A stretch of DNA of 64,000 bases from Paramacrobiotus metropolitanus (lineage: Eukaryota > Tardigrada > Eutardigrada > Parachela > Macrobiotidae), in contig NW_026570354.1 of assembly GCF_019649055.1 (NCBI RefSeq), forward strand, positions 186,001-250,000. The letters run 5' to 3'. The notes beneath the pieces are model-generated. The model did no database searches and was not told where the DNA came from. It was given only the letters and a program-made list of their open reading frames with translations. Of this stretch, positions 32,635-44,759 are shown piece by piece. A program made the translations under genes and the position numbers. Each line of letters begins with the position of its first letter. Within the stretch, counting starts at the first letter, position 1.

Positions 32635-35600
32635 CTGCAATCAAACAGAAGAACATTATGATTACTCCCATCAGCCGTTTCCCACAAATACGAGCACGTA
32701 GTTGGCGAATTATGGCTGAAGCAGATCAGCAAACACTATGCAAAACAGTCGAACGTGGATATTTATCATGTAATTAGGCTTTCCCCTTCTTAATGATTGT
32801 AATTTCTTCCTAGTCACTAGTCAGTTCTGTACGTGTCAGTTTTTCTTAGCTCTAATACAGTGACCTGGAAGAAACGTGGGAACTATAGCACCCTGCAGTT
32901 TTAACATTTATTAAGCATCCACGACTGAAAACGTACCTTCCCACACGCTCAGCTTCGCTGTGATCAGCGTTAGCGAAAGAGCCGAATCAAGTAAAATAAT
33001 AGCCAATGGAGATCGCAAGTTGTTATCGGGAAGAATACATAAAATATCGTATAGGTTGGCTAGTTCAGTGGGCCGATGGAATAAGACGATTTTGTTTGCT
33101 GACTCACTATACATCTACTGGTTTTTAAAGAAAAATGCAGGCCAAAACTAGTGTTGTTCCCCATGCAGAACGCTACGAGCTCGAACGCAGAACTCTGATA
33201 TTTACAGATACAGTACATATTTACGCAAGTACTCATATCTGACTGAAAGCAAAGTCCTGCAGATCTTCTGGCGCTCACGGGAGGATCTCTGCGGAAGTAT
33301 CTGGCATTTTAGGCCTTACTACCGACGCTGTACATTTCGTAATGATTACTGTACTTAGTTGCTATGGTTTCTCGCTCAGCCAGCCACTGCCAGCGTATAA
33401 GCTAACGATAAGTAATTACGTATTATTCCATGTACAAGTTGATCTACTTTTCTTGTTTTATAATTATATGCCCATTCCGCACAGTAAATAAGTACGTACT
33501 TCTACTATCTACTTTGAGTAACTTCGCAATAAATAAGTACAGTACGTACTTGGTTTTTAATTTTGAAAATGTTTATTATATAGAAAACTTCTTGGGAAAG
33601 TGTATTTTTTATTACAGGAGACCCGAGGAAATAGCCATTGTGTTCTTTATTATTCTGTAGCGGCTGTTTTGGGGGAACACTAATGCCACTCCTACACAAA
33701 ACGGTTGTTGTTCAAATGGAAATTGTCAGAAAAGATTGATTAAGAGATGGCTGTCGGATGTTAGTGCTGCGCATTGCAGCATCTGATTCTGGCAGTTCAT
33801 CGAAGAATAAGAATCCGTCTGCGGCGAATGTGGGTCAACGAATTGAGATCTGTGGCTGCAGCGCTGCATCAGCGTTAACATCAGCATCGCTACTGCGCTG
33901 CAGCGTCCACTGTAACGCGTTCTCCGCATCGAATGCCAAACGGTGTTTTCTTGGCTGTTTTCCTCGCAAACAACTAGTAAATGTTGTATACTGCGCATTA
34001 TTCTGAATAATTACCATGTCTATCGTAATAATTTATCTTTCTGAATAATTATAGTCATAGTTATTGCCGTATTAATTTTCCTTCACGTGCCGTACATGAC
34101 ATGAATAATCAATGTATCACTAATGTACATTAAATGCACATTAAATGTACACAATGTATACATTAAAATCAACACGAAATCTCACCCTTGTAAAAATGAA
34201 GAAAACCAAGAAATGCCGAAACCAGGCAGGACAGCTGAGATGCATATTCCGCAGGCAGTTCACGCGCTCGTTAAGTTTGCATAACCATAACGAGCCACAA
34301 AACAAACCGGCAACGTAACGATAATAATCCGTACAAAAGCCGCGACGCACAGATAAATTAAATAATCCGGTTATTAGGCCTGTGCTCAGCCGTTCTGCGC
34401 CGAATCTCGATGCATAATTAATCTTCTTGAGCAGTTAAATCTTTCCGCAAAATCCCAGAAGAATTAGATCAGTGTATGGTTAATCTAAATTAAATTAAAT
34501 GGTATATATCCGATGGAGATTCCGCAACGCAGTGTGTGCCTGTGTGGTATCGACAAATAAGAGTAAAAAGGCTAGAGATCCGCAAAGAGATGAATTCTCC
34601 GCGATAATTGTTGGTTGAGAGTGAACTTTCGCTTTCGCGTCATAAATGATTGCTGGTGTGCATGTGAATAGCCGTTTTCACCTACTTCCGCCGGTCTTCT
34701 TGTCAGATATAATATAACTAATATACGACGATCGGCATTAACACAACACACAAGCAACGCATATAAGGCGACACTGGCTTATGCAGTTATTAATGCACAG
34801 TACAATGCAGTGCTACACAAACCGAGAAACTGCAAAACTGCAAGCAAACAATTCGGCATGAAGAACATGTTCGGATGCTTACCAGTTAGTTTCAGCGCAA
34901 CATGGCCGGCGTGCATGGCACGGGGAAACCTGTTCAGTGTACAGTGCGGTGCCGGTTTCACAGGTAATACACAGCGTGTGAGTGGTGCGCGGCGCCCGCG
35001 GGCAGTGCTTGAGATGGTGAGTTAGCGAAGGCTTGTTTACTACCTGAATGCAATAGTAAAGAAGCTGTCGGTCACGCTGAGTGGTCAGCAATGCTAACGT
35101 CGCCGGTACGTTTAGCGAGGTGGGCCAGCTTATTCACTGCTCGATCTACGTTTCAAATACTTGGATACGCGTCGCTGACGCATGAGTGGTCAGTCTGCAG
35201 CCAGCTTGGTTTATACAGCCATACGCATGGTTGTACACTAAACAGTTGTGTAATACTGTGTGATGCACAACTCGTCACTACTGTGCGGCTTCTGATCGTT
35301 CTTGTATCGAAACACAGCAGGTACAGTATCAGTGCAGTGTTTTCTGGTTATGCTGTATACATAAAGCACTGCATTCGACCAAGCGTGTCTATTCTCTTTT
35401 TTGCCTCTTTTAATAACTGACTTTTGCTGCGCGAACATTCGCGCGCTAGTGCAGCGGATGTTTTTCTACACGTGCGTTTTACAACCATGAACCTTCAACT
35501 CATTTTTCTTCATTTTATGAAAGTTTGATCCAACTTCTATAAAGCATGTACAGATACTGTGCACATTGTACAGTCGACAGACAAGCTCATTCAGTTCCAG

Positions 35601-35679
35601 CTGAGACGAGCCATCACGACGCCACCGGTGACCTTTCGGCACATTCCACTCGGATCAGACCTGGCAGTAAAGCGCGTAT
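32635..35679. other. No confirmed exon
   Basis: Expected location of the missing first exon(s) of the ZP gene. A hydrophobic minus-strand stretch at about 32935-33010 (LAIILLDSALSLTLITA, donor GTACGT) resembles a signal peptide, but it ends in phase 1 and the next exon needs phase 0. The rest is AT-rich and featureless. Confidence 0.35.
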
Positions 35680-38369
35680 TCACATTTGCGTGTAGGGCAT
35701 GGGGTCGACGGGATCGAAGCCGTTGAAGAGGGATAGGGAGCGGCTGGGCACGGACACGGCGTTGCTGCTGTCGTTGCTCGTCGCCAGGTTCAGGCTGATC
35801 TTCGGCTTCACGCAAAAGTCAAAGTTCTCGTCGTAGCCGTTCGCGCAGTCTGCAGAAAGCGCATCCTTTCATTCTCTTACATGCGCAGTTTAATTCACCC
35901 GAAAAATCCCGGCAACCACGGACTTTCGGTTTACCTGGGAAATCCATCACAAACCGAGGAAAAGTCCACGCACTTCATTTCGCGGTCGCACGGAATCTGC
36001 GCTTCCGAACAACCTGGAAAATGCGCAGTTTTAACGACATCACGCGTAACTAGCTAAGAAGCGTTAGAACGTTTTTATACTAACACAAGGTTTAACGAAA
36101 GGTCATCGCTCGCAAACCGTTGGCTCAATGATTATAAACAGTGAATCATGTCAGCGGTACAGACTTACAAATCCCGGAGGGTGCTTTGCCGTTGTTGCGA
36201 CCTTTACTGGTCTTGCAGCTGCACTCGAAGCCGCCGTCCGTGTTGGTGCACTCCACGTCCGAGTCGCGACTGGCGCGGCAGGTCTCTTGCGGCGAGCGCT
36301 CGCTGCACTCGTTGATATCTGCACATGTACAGCCAGTGAAGGCTTCTTTAATCCGTAGAATAGACGGCTGACTGACCTTTGCAGAGCTTGTCCTTGTCGT
36401 CCATGCGGTAGCCAGGCTTGCAGTCGCAGGTCTGCATGAAGAGGTTGCCTGACAGTAAAAATTCTTGGTTTACCGACAAGAACCAGCGCAGCGGCATGCG
36501 CAGCGGCAGCGCCGCGGGCGGCGACAGGGGCGCAGCCCGCCGATTCGGCAGCTCCAGCACGGCGCCGGCATCTACGTCCGCCTCCGGGGACTGCGCGCGT
36601 GTCGCCGCTGCGTCTGACTGTGCGCCCGACCAGGAGCTTTGCTTACACTCGGCGTTGCGCCCGAAGCGCAGGCACTGCTGGTTCGACGAGCACGTCGGCG
36701 GCTTGGGCCGGCCGTTGTCCAGGGTGTCCTCTGCAAAACAACGCCGGTTAAGCTAAACATCGTAACGGGAGGTTAATCGCACTGACTGGCTTCAGGGAGG
36801 CTGTTGCTGCTGGTGGCCGACACGATCCGGCTGCAGGTGTTGTTGTTGCCGAGGGACCCGTCCAGGCACCTGCACAGCCCGACGGTCAGACTGCGCGGGA
36901 TGTCGCATTTGGAGTTGCGACTGGCTTTGCGGCACTGCTGGTTGTCGATGCACGACTCGCCCAGGCGCCGCGCTGCAAGGAGAGACAGTTAGTGTACGGT
37001 TAGTGGGAACCGGTAAAGGTCACGTGTATATATGTACAGGGCAAGCACATCATGCCGAGGAAGACGGTCTCGTTGGCGTTGCAGCCGCACATGCCGTCGG
37101 CCTGGCACGTGCTGAACAGGCAGTTGAAGGGGTGGTCCGGGTCGCAGCTGTAGCCCACGAAGAAGCGCAGGCCTTCCAGCCGCGGGTTGCTGCGGGCCAC
37201 TGCAAGCAGGCAGTAAACAGCTGATTCCGACGTCGGTGTGCGTATGAACACTGAAGCCACTTACGCGCTAACGCGGTGTTATGTAGCGATGCGACATCCG
37301 TCGACTTCAAGGAGAGACGCGCGCCGAGCGTGTACTCCAACTGCAATACATTTAATTTAAGCGTTATCGTCCGTGTTTGAATTTTGAACTCGTGCAGTGT
37401 ATTAAGAAGTGGTCATCGTATAAAATTTTCATCCGTACGTAGATACGATTAAATTTTTTCGTTGCACGTTTTTGCCGGCCTTTTTTTCTTTGCAGCATAA
37501 GAAATGAGATGTACCTCGTAATAACAAATTTATCTAATTTTCAGAGAGAGTATTGTGTCTTTGGTGGAAGTTGTTTGAGTGAGCAGATGCGCATGAGGAG
37601 TATCAGTCGGCGAAGAGTGTGGGGAAAGGATGCGGGCCCAAGTGCGTGATCAGTTGGAGTGCCGACAACACTGCGGACAATGTAGCGGCGCACTTGGCCA
37701 CGAGTGGCCGCCGCGGCGGCGTCCAATTGTCGTGTGCGTCGCTCGACAAGCGCTGCAAGTACTCGTGCTGGTCAAGCTCAAGGCCACGCTAGCTCAATGC
37801 TAACGGACTCACTGCGCAGGTATCCCGGCTCGTTTTACCGGGACACCTATACTCACACACTCACAGCTCCTATATATATCGAACAACTGGGCCACTTCCG
37901 GTATTCCTGCGGGAATCACTGTCTCGTTTGACATCGTTCATGTCTCATGAAAGCCTTCAAGCTGAACATATGCGAAATCAGGCACCTCCGTGCTTGACGC
38001 ACTTATAACCGCTCGATGCGGCAGCGCAGTGCCAATTTGATCATGAACGTTTTGGAAACTTCCCAACCTTTGCGTTTGTGTTATAGGTCGCAAAACATAA
38101 TTTTCCCTGCACTGCTTGTTGTACAAAAACAGGAATAAATTACAAGAAAGGGAACATGTAGGGACTTGCGGCGCTGGAAGCGGCTGCAACCGCTCGGTAT
38201 GGCAGCGTAAAGACTTCCATTCTTTTACTTCTTGATTGTCGGTAAAAAATATCTGTACTTTTATTAAAATGTCGTCAATTACTGGAGTTACAAGAAAGCG
38301 CAATTTTATAAGGAGACACTAAGGACTTACCGCGCAAAGGAAGAATAAGAGTGCCACCGACAGCGTCAT
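35680..38369 (-). CDS. Secreted EB/EGF/LDLa modular protein, copy 1
   Basis: Nine exons: 38331-38369, 37265-37340, 37038-37199, 36787-36972, 36647-36730, 36377-36448, 36169-36318, 35935-36013 and 35680-35849, about 338 residues. Exon 1 is a signal peptide (MTLSVALLFFLCA). Exons 2-3 give a conserved N-terminal region ending in a Cys-rich module (GYSCDPDHPFNC..MCGCN). Exon 4 and exons 5-6 are EB-like Cys modules (ESCIDNQQCRK; CSSNQQCLRFGRNAEC..CDCKPGY). Exon 7 is a cbEGF repeat (DINECSE..CTNTDGGFECSCK). Exons 8-9 are an LDLa repeat (CSEAQIPC..SVCDGFP + DC..YDENFDFC). Most junctions are phase 1, as in shuffled extracellular modules. At exon 8/9 the phases differ by one base: the codon for the Asp before Cys needs one base fewer at TTTCCC. 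The order matches the gene at 44.8-48.9 kb, so the two are tandem paralogues. No membrane helix is seen. Role unknown, probably extracellular. Confidence 0.75.
37905..38050. repeat. Dispersed repeat family, copy 2
   Basis: Shows the order GGGAATCAC, TCATGAAAGCC, CACCTCCGTGCTTGACGCAC and ACCGCTCGATG, matching copy 1 with many changes. It lies in the first intron of EB/EGF gene copy 1. Confidence 0.45.
38100..38245. repeat. Dispersed repeat family, copy 3
   Basis: Shows GGGACTTGCGGCGCTGGAAGC, TGCAACCGCTCGGTATGG and a following TTACTTCTTGATTGTC, as in copies 1 and 4. Confidence 0.45.
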
Positions 38370-39501
38370 GGTGACAACACATACGCGGACATGAAGAGCA
38401 AGAGCAGGCGATGACCTAACCGGAACGGGCGTCCAGCACGCAGACACTGTCCAGTCTCCACTTATTCCAATATAGCCGATCAGCAACAGCAATCCGATCA
38501 ACAAGACATTCAGGCAGTTGCGCAGATTAACGGATCCCGAGGAGCAAATTAACCAGCTGTACCGGCATTTTGTGGCATCTGCTTAGAATTCCGGCTGGGA
38601 GGCGTGATAACAATTCTTATCGATGGAATGTCATAAACGATGGTAGCTGAAGCAGTCGAGTGACCGGAAATAACGGACGTGGATGGAGCGCGCGAGTGGC
38701 AGCCGATATATGAGAAATTGATAAGTGATGGTGATGAGCCGTGACGGCGAGATACGGGGCTCTTGTCCAGTATCACAAATAGAGCCGCAGCAAACGGGGC
38801 TTGTCGTGTGAACCGCGCTGCATACGTGTCGTTTCAAGTGGCCGCGATACAGCAGCGACAACACCGCCGCACCGGATTTCCTTGATTCCTCCACGCCGGC
38901 TTTGTGTGGGCCGCTGTTTCCAGTGCTGGCCGTGTTGTGCCAAGCCATATCCAAACAACGCGTCTGAAGAGGGCGCGCCGCCCTGCCAGGCTGCCAGCCC
39001 ATGCAGCCCAAACAGCAACAGCCGGCTTCGCTCCACAACGCCGCATCGTTCCGCGATTCGGCCTATTATCACTCAGCTGTGCTGTTTTTTTTATTAAGAA
39101 ATCATAAGAATTATTACAAATGCCCCCTAACAAATGACTATGCATTTATTTATACACAGATGCGACTATATAATAATTACGTAACGAATGTAAGTGCGGT
39201 TGTATATATGCAGTACACTTATATACATACTCTGCTACATACAGAATGTATGACTGTACATTCGAACTCGTATAAACAGCGTGGAGAGTGGGTCTTAGCG
39301 TGTACAAACTATAGTTTACATGTACGTAGATTTGCAGGTTTAGTACACACTCTGCCATAACTGTTGTAAATGTAAAAAAATTCCGTGTGATACATTTTCT
39401 TTCCATGCAGCGTGCAAAGTTTCGAATAAAAAGATTATACTCGCACAAATGACGCACATGTCCCAAGCAAAGTAAGCATACTTTACTGCATGAAACATGT
39501 A
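38370..39501. other. Intergenic, no supported gene
   Basis: Upstream region of EB/EGF gene copy 1. Overlapping open frames at 38.8-39.1 kb on both strands show no domain. Promoter elements were not identified. Confidence 0.4.
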
Positions 39502-42273
39502 CAGTGGAACCTCCTACTTTGAACACCCCCGAACGCTGAACACCTCTGAATCTTGAACAACTTTTTTCGTACCGGCGCGTCTCGTAATGGGGGGACCTCT
39601 GAACCCTGAACACCTCTGAACTCTGAACCGTGAACACTCTGCTATGTACCGCAGTATGTTTTCTATGTAAATTAGACCTCCAGACATGAACAGAGCAGTT
39701 CAGCAAAACACCCGGGAAGATCAAGTGTTCAAGGTGTTCACGTAGATCATTCGTAACCATTCGTTTACCGTTCAGTAATTTTATTTCGTGGACAGATTTT
39801 AGTTTTTAAATGAACATCAAGGCAAGAAATACGTCCCGGACAAGTTGACCGCTGCTTATTTTGATAAGAAAAATTCTGTCCTCGATAATTTTTCGACCGA
39901 CGAATATGAAAACGTATTTTTGTTTAATCGTAGTTGCCGTGTTAACCTGTTATCTTGCCCAACACGACACGAATCATACATTATGCTTGTTAGCTACATT
40001 ACATATATATGTGTACATTATATGCTTATTATTATCAGCTACATATAAATCTACATATCAAGGAAATAGATCTATATTATGATCGGCCGCCCCGTGGAAC
40101 TTGGCTAGAAAAAACCGCCAAGCAAATTAAAAAACCGATTTCACCATTAAACTCAGCATGTCCCAAAAGGGTCCCACATGCATTTTGTTTTCAAAAATAT
40201 CTGCTCTGGACCGTCGCTCGGATGCCGGTACCGGTACAGGCATCAGTTCAAGGTGACCTTGAAAGACATTTTACATAAAACACTTGCGTGGAGCAGCTAA
40301 CATTCAAATGCAGAGCATGTAGTGTAATAAAAAAAACTGTAATTTTTCCGAATACACTCCGAAAAATTTTTCAGCTTTGTCACGCTTCAACAAAATGCTC
40401 TAAAGCGAACGGGAAAGCGCTTTTGCACTGGAACTGTTTAGCTTTTCCGCGTTCTTATACATTGTTCTCTGTGCAATGTGTGCATTACAAAACACTTAAA
40501 AATTAACTTAAAAACCAAAGAAGTTGTCGGGTTCGGTGTAAAACGATCTTAGTACTCATATTACGGTATGCTCACGCGTCTACATGCAAATTTGGGATAA
40601 GATATCGAATCATAATAAGACTTTTGAATGCCACCTGATGCATTTATTTTAAACATTTTAAAATTTTATTCTCCTTATATCTCATAAACAATTTTCATAT
40701 AAAGTACAAATCCTTTGGCTAGAGGGTGAAATTATGAAAGCTATGAAACTAAAAAAGCGTTTGAGGGTGCGAGAGCGAAAGTTTGCGAACGTATTGCTAC
40801 TTACCTGCATAGTTCCTTTACATATTAGGTATAGAAAGCGAAATCGCACTTCGTCCACTCGGTGGTAGAAAACAGGCAATGTCTAACCATAGTTTGCGAA
40901 AACTAAAATTTGCGAGTTAAGTTTTAGACTAAAGTTTGCGAAAACTTTCGCTTTCTAAACTTAGAAAGCGAAAGTTTACTGACCGTGAGTTTTCCTATGC
41001 AGTGAAAAACTCACTGACCGGACCGGCATATGAGAACAAAGTTCTTCAGCTTTCGAATGAACAGAACCGCACAAGGGTTACACTATCCACTAACCAGACC
41101 TACTGAGTTACAGGAAATATACTGACCGTCGATCAGGCCTGTAGAGTGAACGGAAGCTAAAGTTTTAGGGAAGGGATATTATCTTAGTGTTAGTGGCGTA
41201 GACCAGATAAGAGCAGAACCGTTATCAGTGTTCAGCACAACGCTAATGCACCAGCTGTCAAACGGACAGAACTGTGCAGAAGCTGCCATGTCTAAATAAA
41301 GGGAACGGTCGCCATTGTCCGAGATCCTCAATTTACCACCGGCCTTACCTCCCCTTACCACAAACAGTGTGACCGCGAGGGCTGGTTTTATTTTGTTGGT
41401 GGCTATTGCCAATACACAAAAAATGTTAACTACCTAGTACCGGGTAGAACGACATCCCGTGTAAATGCAGTCGCCATTAGATGCTTAAAATCTCTGTCAA
41501 AAAATTTTTTTGGGAACAGTTATCCGGAAACAATCGAAATTGAGAAAGAGCCAACCCAAAGGCCATATATATCAGTGCTTAGGTATCACTAATTAGGGCT
41601 GCTGCGTAAACGGAAATTACAGGACCCTCTATTGCTGTTACTAATGTTCAGTGAGTAGGACAACGTAATCTCTGTTGCTCGTTATCACTACATACTTCTT
41701 GCTGCCGACTGAATCAAGAATAAAAAAATTATCAAAAAATCAAAAATCACACTACTAGAGAACGAGTACTGTATCTACCGACCAAACCTACTGATTACTG
41801 AACAAAGGATATTATTGTCCTCGATCAAAATTGGTTTCCACGTACCAGTTATTAAAAAGTAGCGAAGCAGAATTATTAGAAACTTAGCACCGCTGACCGC
41901 TCTCCGATTATTAGTCGTGCTATCTAACTATTTTGTTTCACATAAAACGAACCGCTCAGCTATATAATGCTGTTTCCTGATTAAAGCAAGGTAACTGAAG
42001 CTACGAACAGCGCCTAATCATACAAAATGTAAAAATATACACACAAACCAGGCTTCAGAAATAAATGAACAAGGATTATTTTTCAAGGAATTGAATGCAG
42101 ACCACAAGAGCATCTGAGGCGAAGCCGAAGATGACTCTCGTAAATTATATAAAGCCAGGGCCCCCCTAAGAAAGACTCCGCCCCTGGGGGCAGCACCTCT
42201 GAACCATGAACACCTCCGAACCCTGAACAAGAAACTGCGTACCGAGGGTGTTCAGGGTCGGGAGGTTCCACTG
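39502..42273. mobile_element. pogo/Tigger-like DNA transposon, apparently without transposase
   Basis: Starts CAGTGGAACCTCC and ends with its exact reverse complement GGAGGTTCCACTG. Both ends are flanked by TA (39500-39501 and 42274-42275), as expected for Tc1/mariner/pogo insertions. The subterminal regions carry repeated TGAACACC(T/C)C and GAACCCTGAAC motifs, near 39522-39630 at the left and 42197-42230 plus inverted at the right. No open frame longer than about 90 residues lies wholly inside and no DDE motif was recognised. It is either decayed or non-autonomous. Confidence 0.65.
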
Positions 42274-42275
42274 TA

Positions 42276-43342
42276 TGTTTATTGTTTAGTACTATGTAGC
42301 AGTACCTGCTCTGCTGTTGTCGCTGTTTCTTAGTAACTGCAAAGAGAACACACTAAGGATTGCAGTACTGTACACGATATACAAATAATTACAGCAAAGC
42401 GATTTTCTCGCATAATTGCAGTGTATACACGCTATATCTGTACTTTATTATCGTTATCGTACTGTATTAATACGCGCAATTACGGGAACAGTAATCTGTT
42501 TTAAATTATGGGAAGTGTACGCACTTCACTAGTAGACTGCCGTATACAACGCACACATCACTTATATACAGTATCTTTATTTAACACGTATCAATTCAGC
42601 CAGAATTGATCGGAAAAGCGCAAACTGAACAGTATGGATTAAGTAAGGAAAGGTCACCGTGCAGCTTGCACTTTCACGCGACAGTGTTCGTGTTTCGTTG
42701 TTAGTACAGCTTGTACAATAGCTGTATCACAATGTGTCCACGAAATCAAGTAATGAACAACCAAAAAACGACCTAAATCGCTGGGTGGCAAATTCTACGG
42801 CGAGAGATGAATGGTCTGCTCAGAGAAAATGGGCGGTAAAACTATTAGGACGGGTATTGTATTGTAAAACGCACAAGGGTCGCGCGACGGTCCCGAACAC
42901 GAACAGAACAGTACTTATTATGCAACAATCTCGCAGAACAGCACGGAAATATTATAGCATCCACAACTTCGACTATTAAACCAGTAAGTAAAGTACTCTG
43001 TATGGTACGTACGGTTACGAGACGTACATGTACTCATACTAATAAATTATTTACGTTTTATTCGGCATCCTCCTAATATTACTAAACTAATGTTTATTTT
43101 TTTCTTTATTCGCCTTATATACATTGGCGAGCATCGCTCAATAAAAACAGTCAAATGAAGAATTGGTCCCAATTAACCTATCTCGAAACGGGACTGTATT
43201 GTACAACATGAGATCGATGGGTTTAGTAATAATTATTATGCCAGTATCCATGCAAATACAGTACACCTGCGCGGATTTAAACTACATAAAGTGATCAAAT
43301 TCACGTATCGTACTCGTACTTGAAGTCAATATTAGGGAATTG
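42276..43342. other. Intergenic, no supported gene
   Basis: AT-rich DNA with GTAC/TACAG-rich tracts. No domain or exon chain. Confidence 0.4.
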
Positions 43343-43857
43343 CACGGCCCGGTACATGGTACCGAATTCGTGTGCATGCACGAAAAGCTTCACTTTTGCG
43401 CACTTCAAAACACGTCCTTGCATCGTTTTATGACATTCTGTAGCCACGTGATTTGTATACTCGTACATAGGCGCGAAAACCGTTTGTGCGCGCAACTTCC
43501 GGGTTCGGGAGTTTCGGCTGCAAGAAAATTCCAAAAAGTTTAAGCGCATTCAGTAGTACTCGTACTAAAAGGCTGGTTATTGGCCGACTGTCATCCGATT
43601 TTGCATAAAAACACACATTAGAATGAAGACTGGTTTTGCACCGAACCAGGTTTCCAACTTCTTTTCGAAATCTTACATGTCTTTCAAAAATAAAATACAG
43701 TTTGCGAGCACAGACGATTTCCGCGCCAGTATAGGTACATTTAAATCATTTGATCATTTGGCTACACATGCCATAATGTTACAGTGCAAGAAAGGGTCTG
43801 AAAGTGTGCAAAAGTGAAAGGTTTCGTGCACGTACACGAATCTGGTGCCTTGTACCG
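43343..43857. mobile_element. Candidate DNA element with about 60-bp imperfect inverted ends
   Basis: The left end (CCCGGTACATGGTACCGA..CGTGTGCATGCACGAAA..CACTTTTGCGCACTT) is matched in reverse complement by about 43796-43857, which reads inverted CCCGGTACAAGGCACCAGA..CACTTTTGCACACTT. About 500 bases in total, with no transposase. A related segment occurs at 3281-3500. Confidence 0.65.
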
Positions 43858-44759
43858 GGTCACTTCCCGGAAGTACTTACAGCGCACCTTTCTATGTATA
43901 CCAGGTTGAATTTCCTAAAAGGTGTTATATTATAGTGTCGTTTCTTAACAAATGAATTTCAGTAATTATTTTTTGGGGTTTTATTCCATAAACAACTGCG
44001 CCGCAGCATGCTTGTACAAGGATCGGCAAGTATTCGTACTGCATTTATGTATTGGTAAAATTGGTGTGTAACTGTTAATTAATAAAATTATGTCATCACG
44101 GAGATCTCGGTACAAATGATTGTTTTATTAATTTGTGAATGCCACGCAGACACCGTTCTGTGCGAGCGGAAGCATAAGCCAGAAACCCCAAAATGCAACG
44201 GCACAATTAAGTCAGTCCAGTCCTGTCCACGCAGACCAGTGCTCCAGTGGACCCGAGCAAAGAAACATCAGAGGAAGAGCATCAAGACACGGAAACAATC
44301 ATCAGCATTTGTATAATTAGGGCTAAACAAAGGGATAATCAATGGTGTGTGTATAATTAGAGTAAATTGTACAGCAACATTAACAGCAGCGCTAGCAGTG
44401 GCCCGTAGGCACGTGCTAATCCGTCTCTATCTGCAACATGCAACATCGCCTTGAATTCATTCCAACGCAACTAATATTATCATCCGTCGTGTGCCGCTCA
44501 TGCATACAAAACATCAACAACCTGCAAATAACGCCGTCAGTGTATAAAATAATTATTGCGTTGTAGAAGGTGTAAAAGGAGCCTGGGTTACCCTTGCAGC
44601 GTCCCATCCTGTCCTATCCCGGCTTGTCACTGCCCTTACGACACTAACGACTCCGGAAGACATCTGCAACACACCAGACACCGCATTAAGATACGTTTCC
44701 CCAGCACAGACTGTCCGTGTGAAAATAACGCCGACCGGAAGTGCAGCGGAAGTGATTGC
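43858..44759. other. 3' flank of EB/EGF gene copy 2, no other gene
   Basis: Nothing recognisable. A plus-strand open stretch at 44116-44316 is Lys/Arg/Cys-rich but without a domain. Confidence 0.4.

Noticed and set aside
32911-33114. Hydrophobic minus-strand stretch as the missing ZP signal peptide
   Set aside because: Ends in phase 1 while the next ZP exon starts in phase 0; no bridging exon found.
36448-36646. Extension of the exon at 36647-36730 into the following GC-rich open sequence
   Set aside because: The donor GAGT|GTAAGC and phase-matched acceptor restore a continuous Cys module; the GC-rich stretch is then intron.
39146-39760. 204-residue minus-strand frame across the left end of the pogo-like element
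   Set aside because: It crosses the element boundary and subterminal repeats; no transposase motif.
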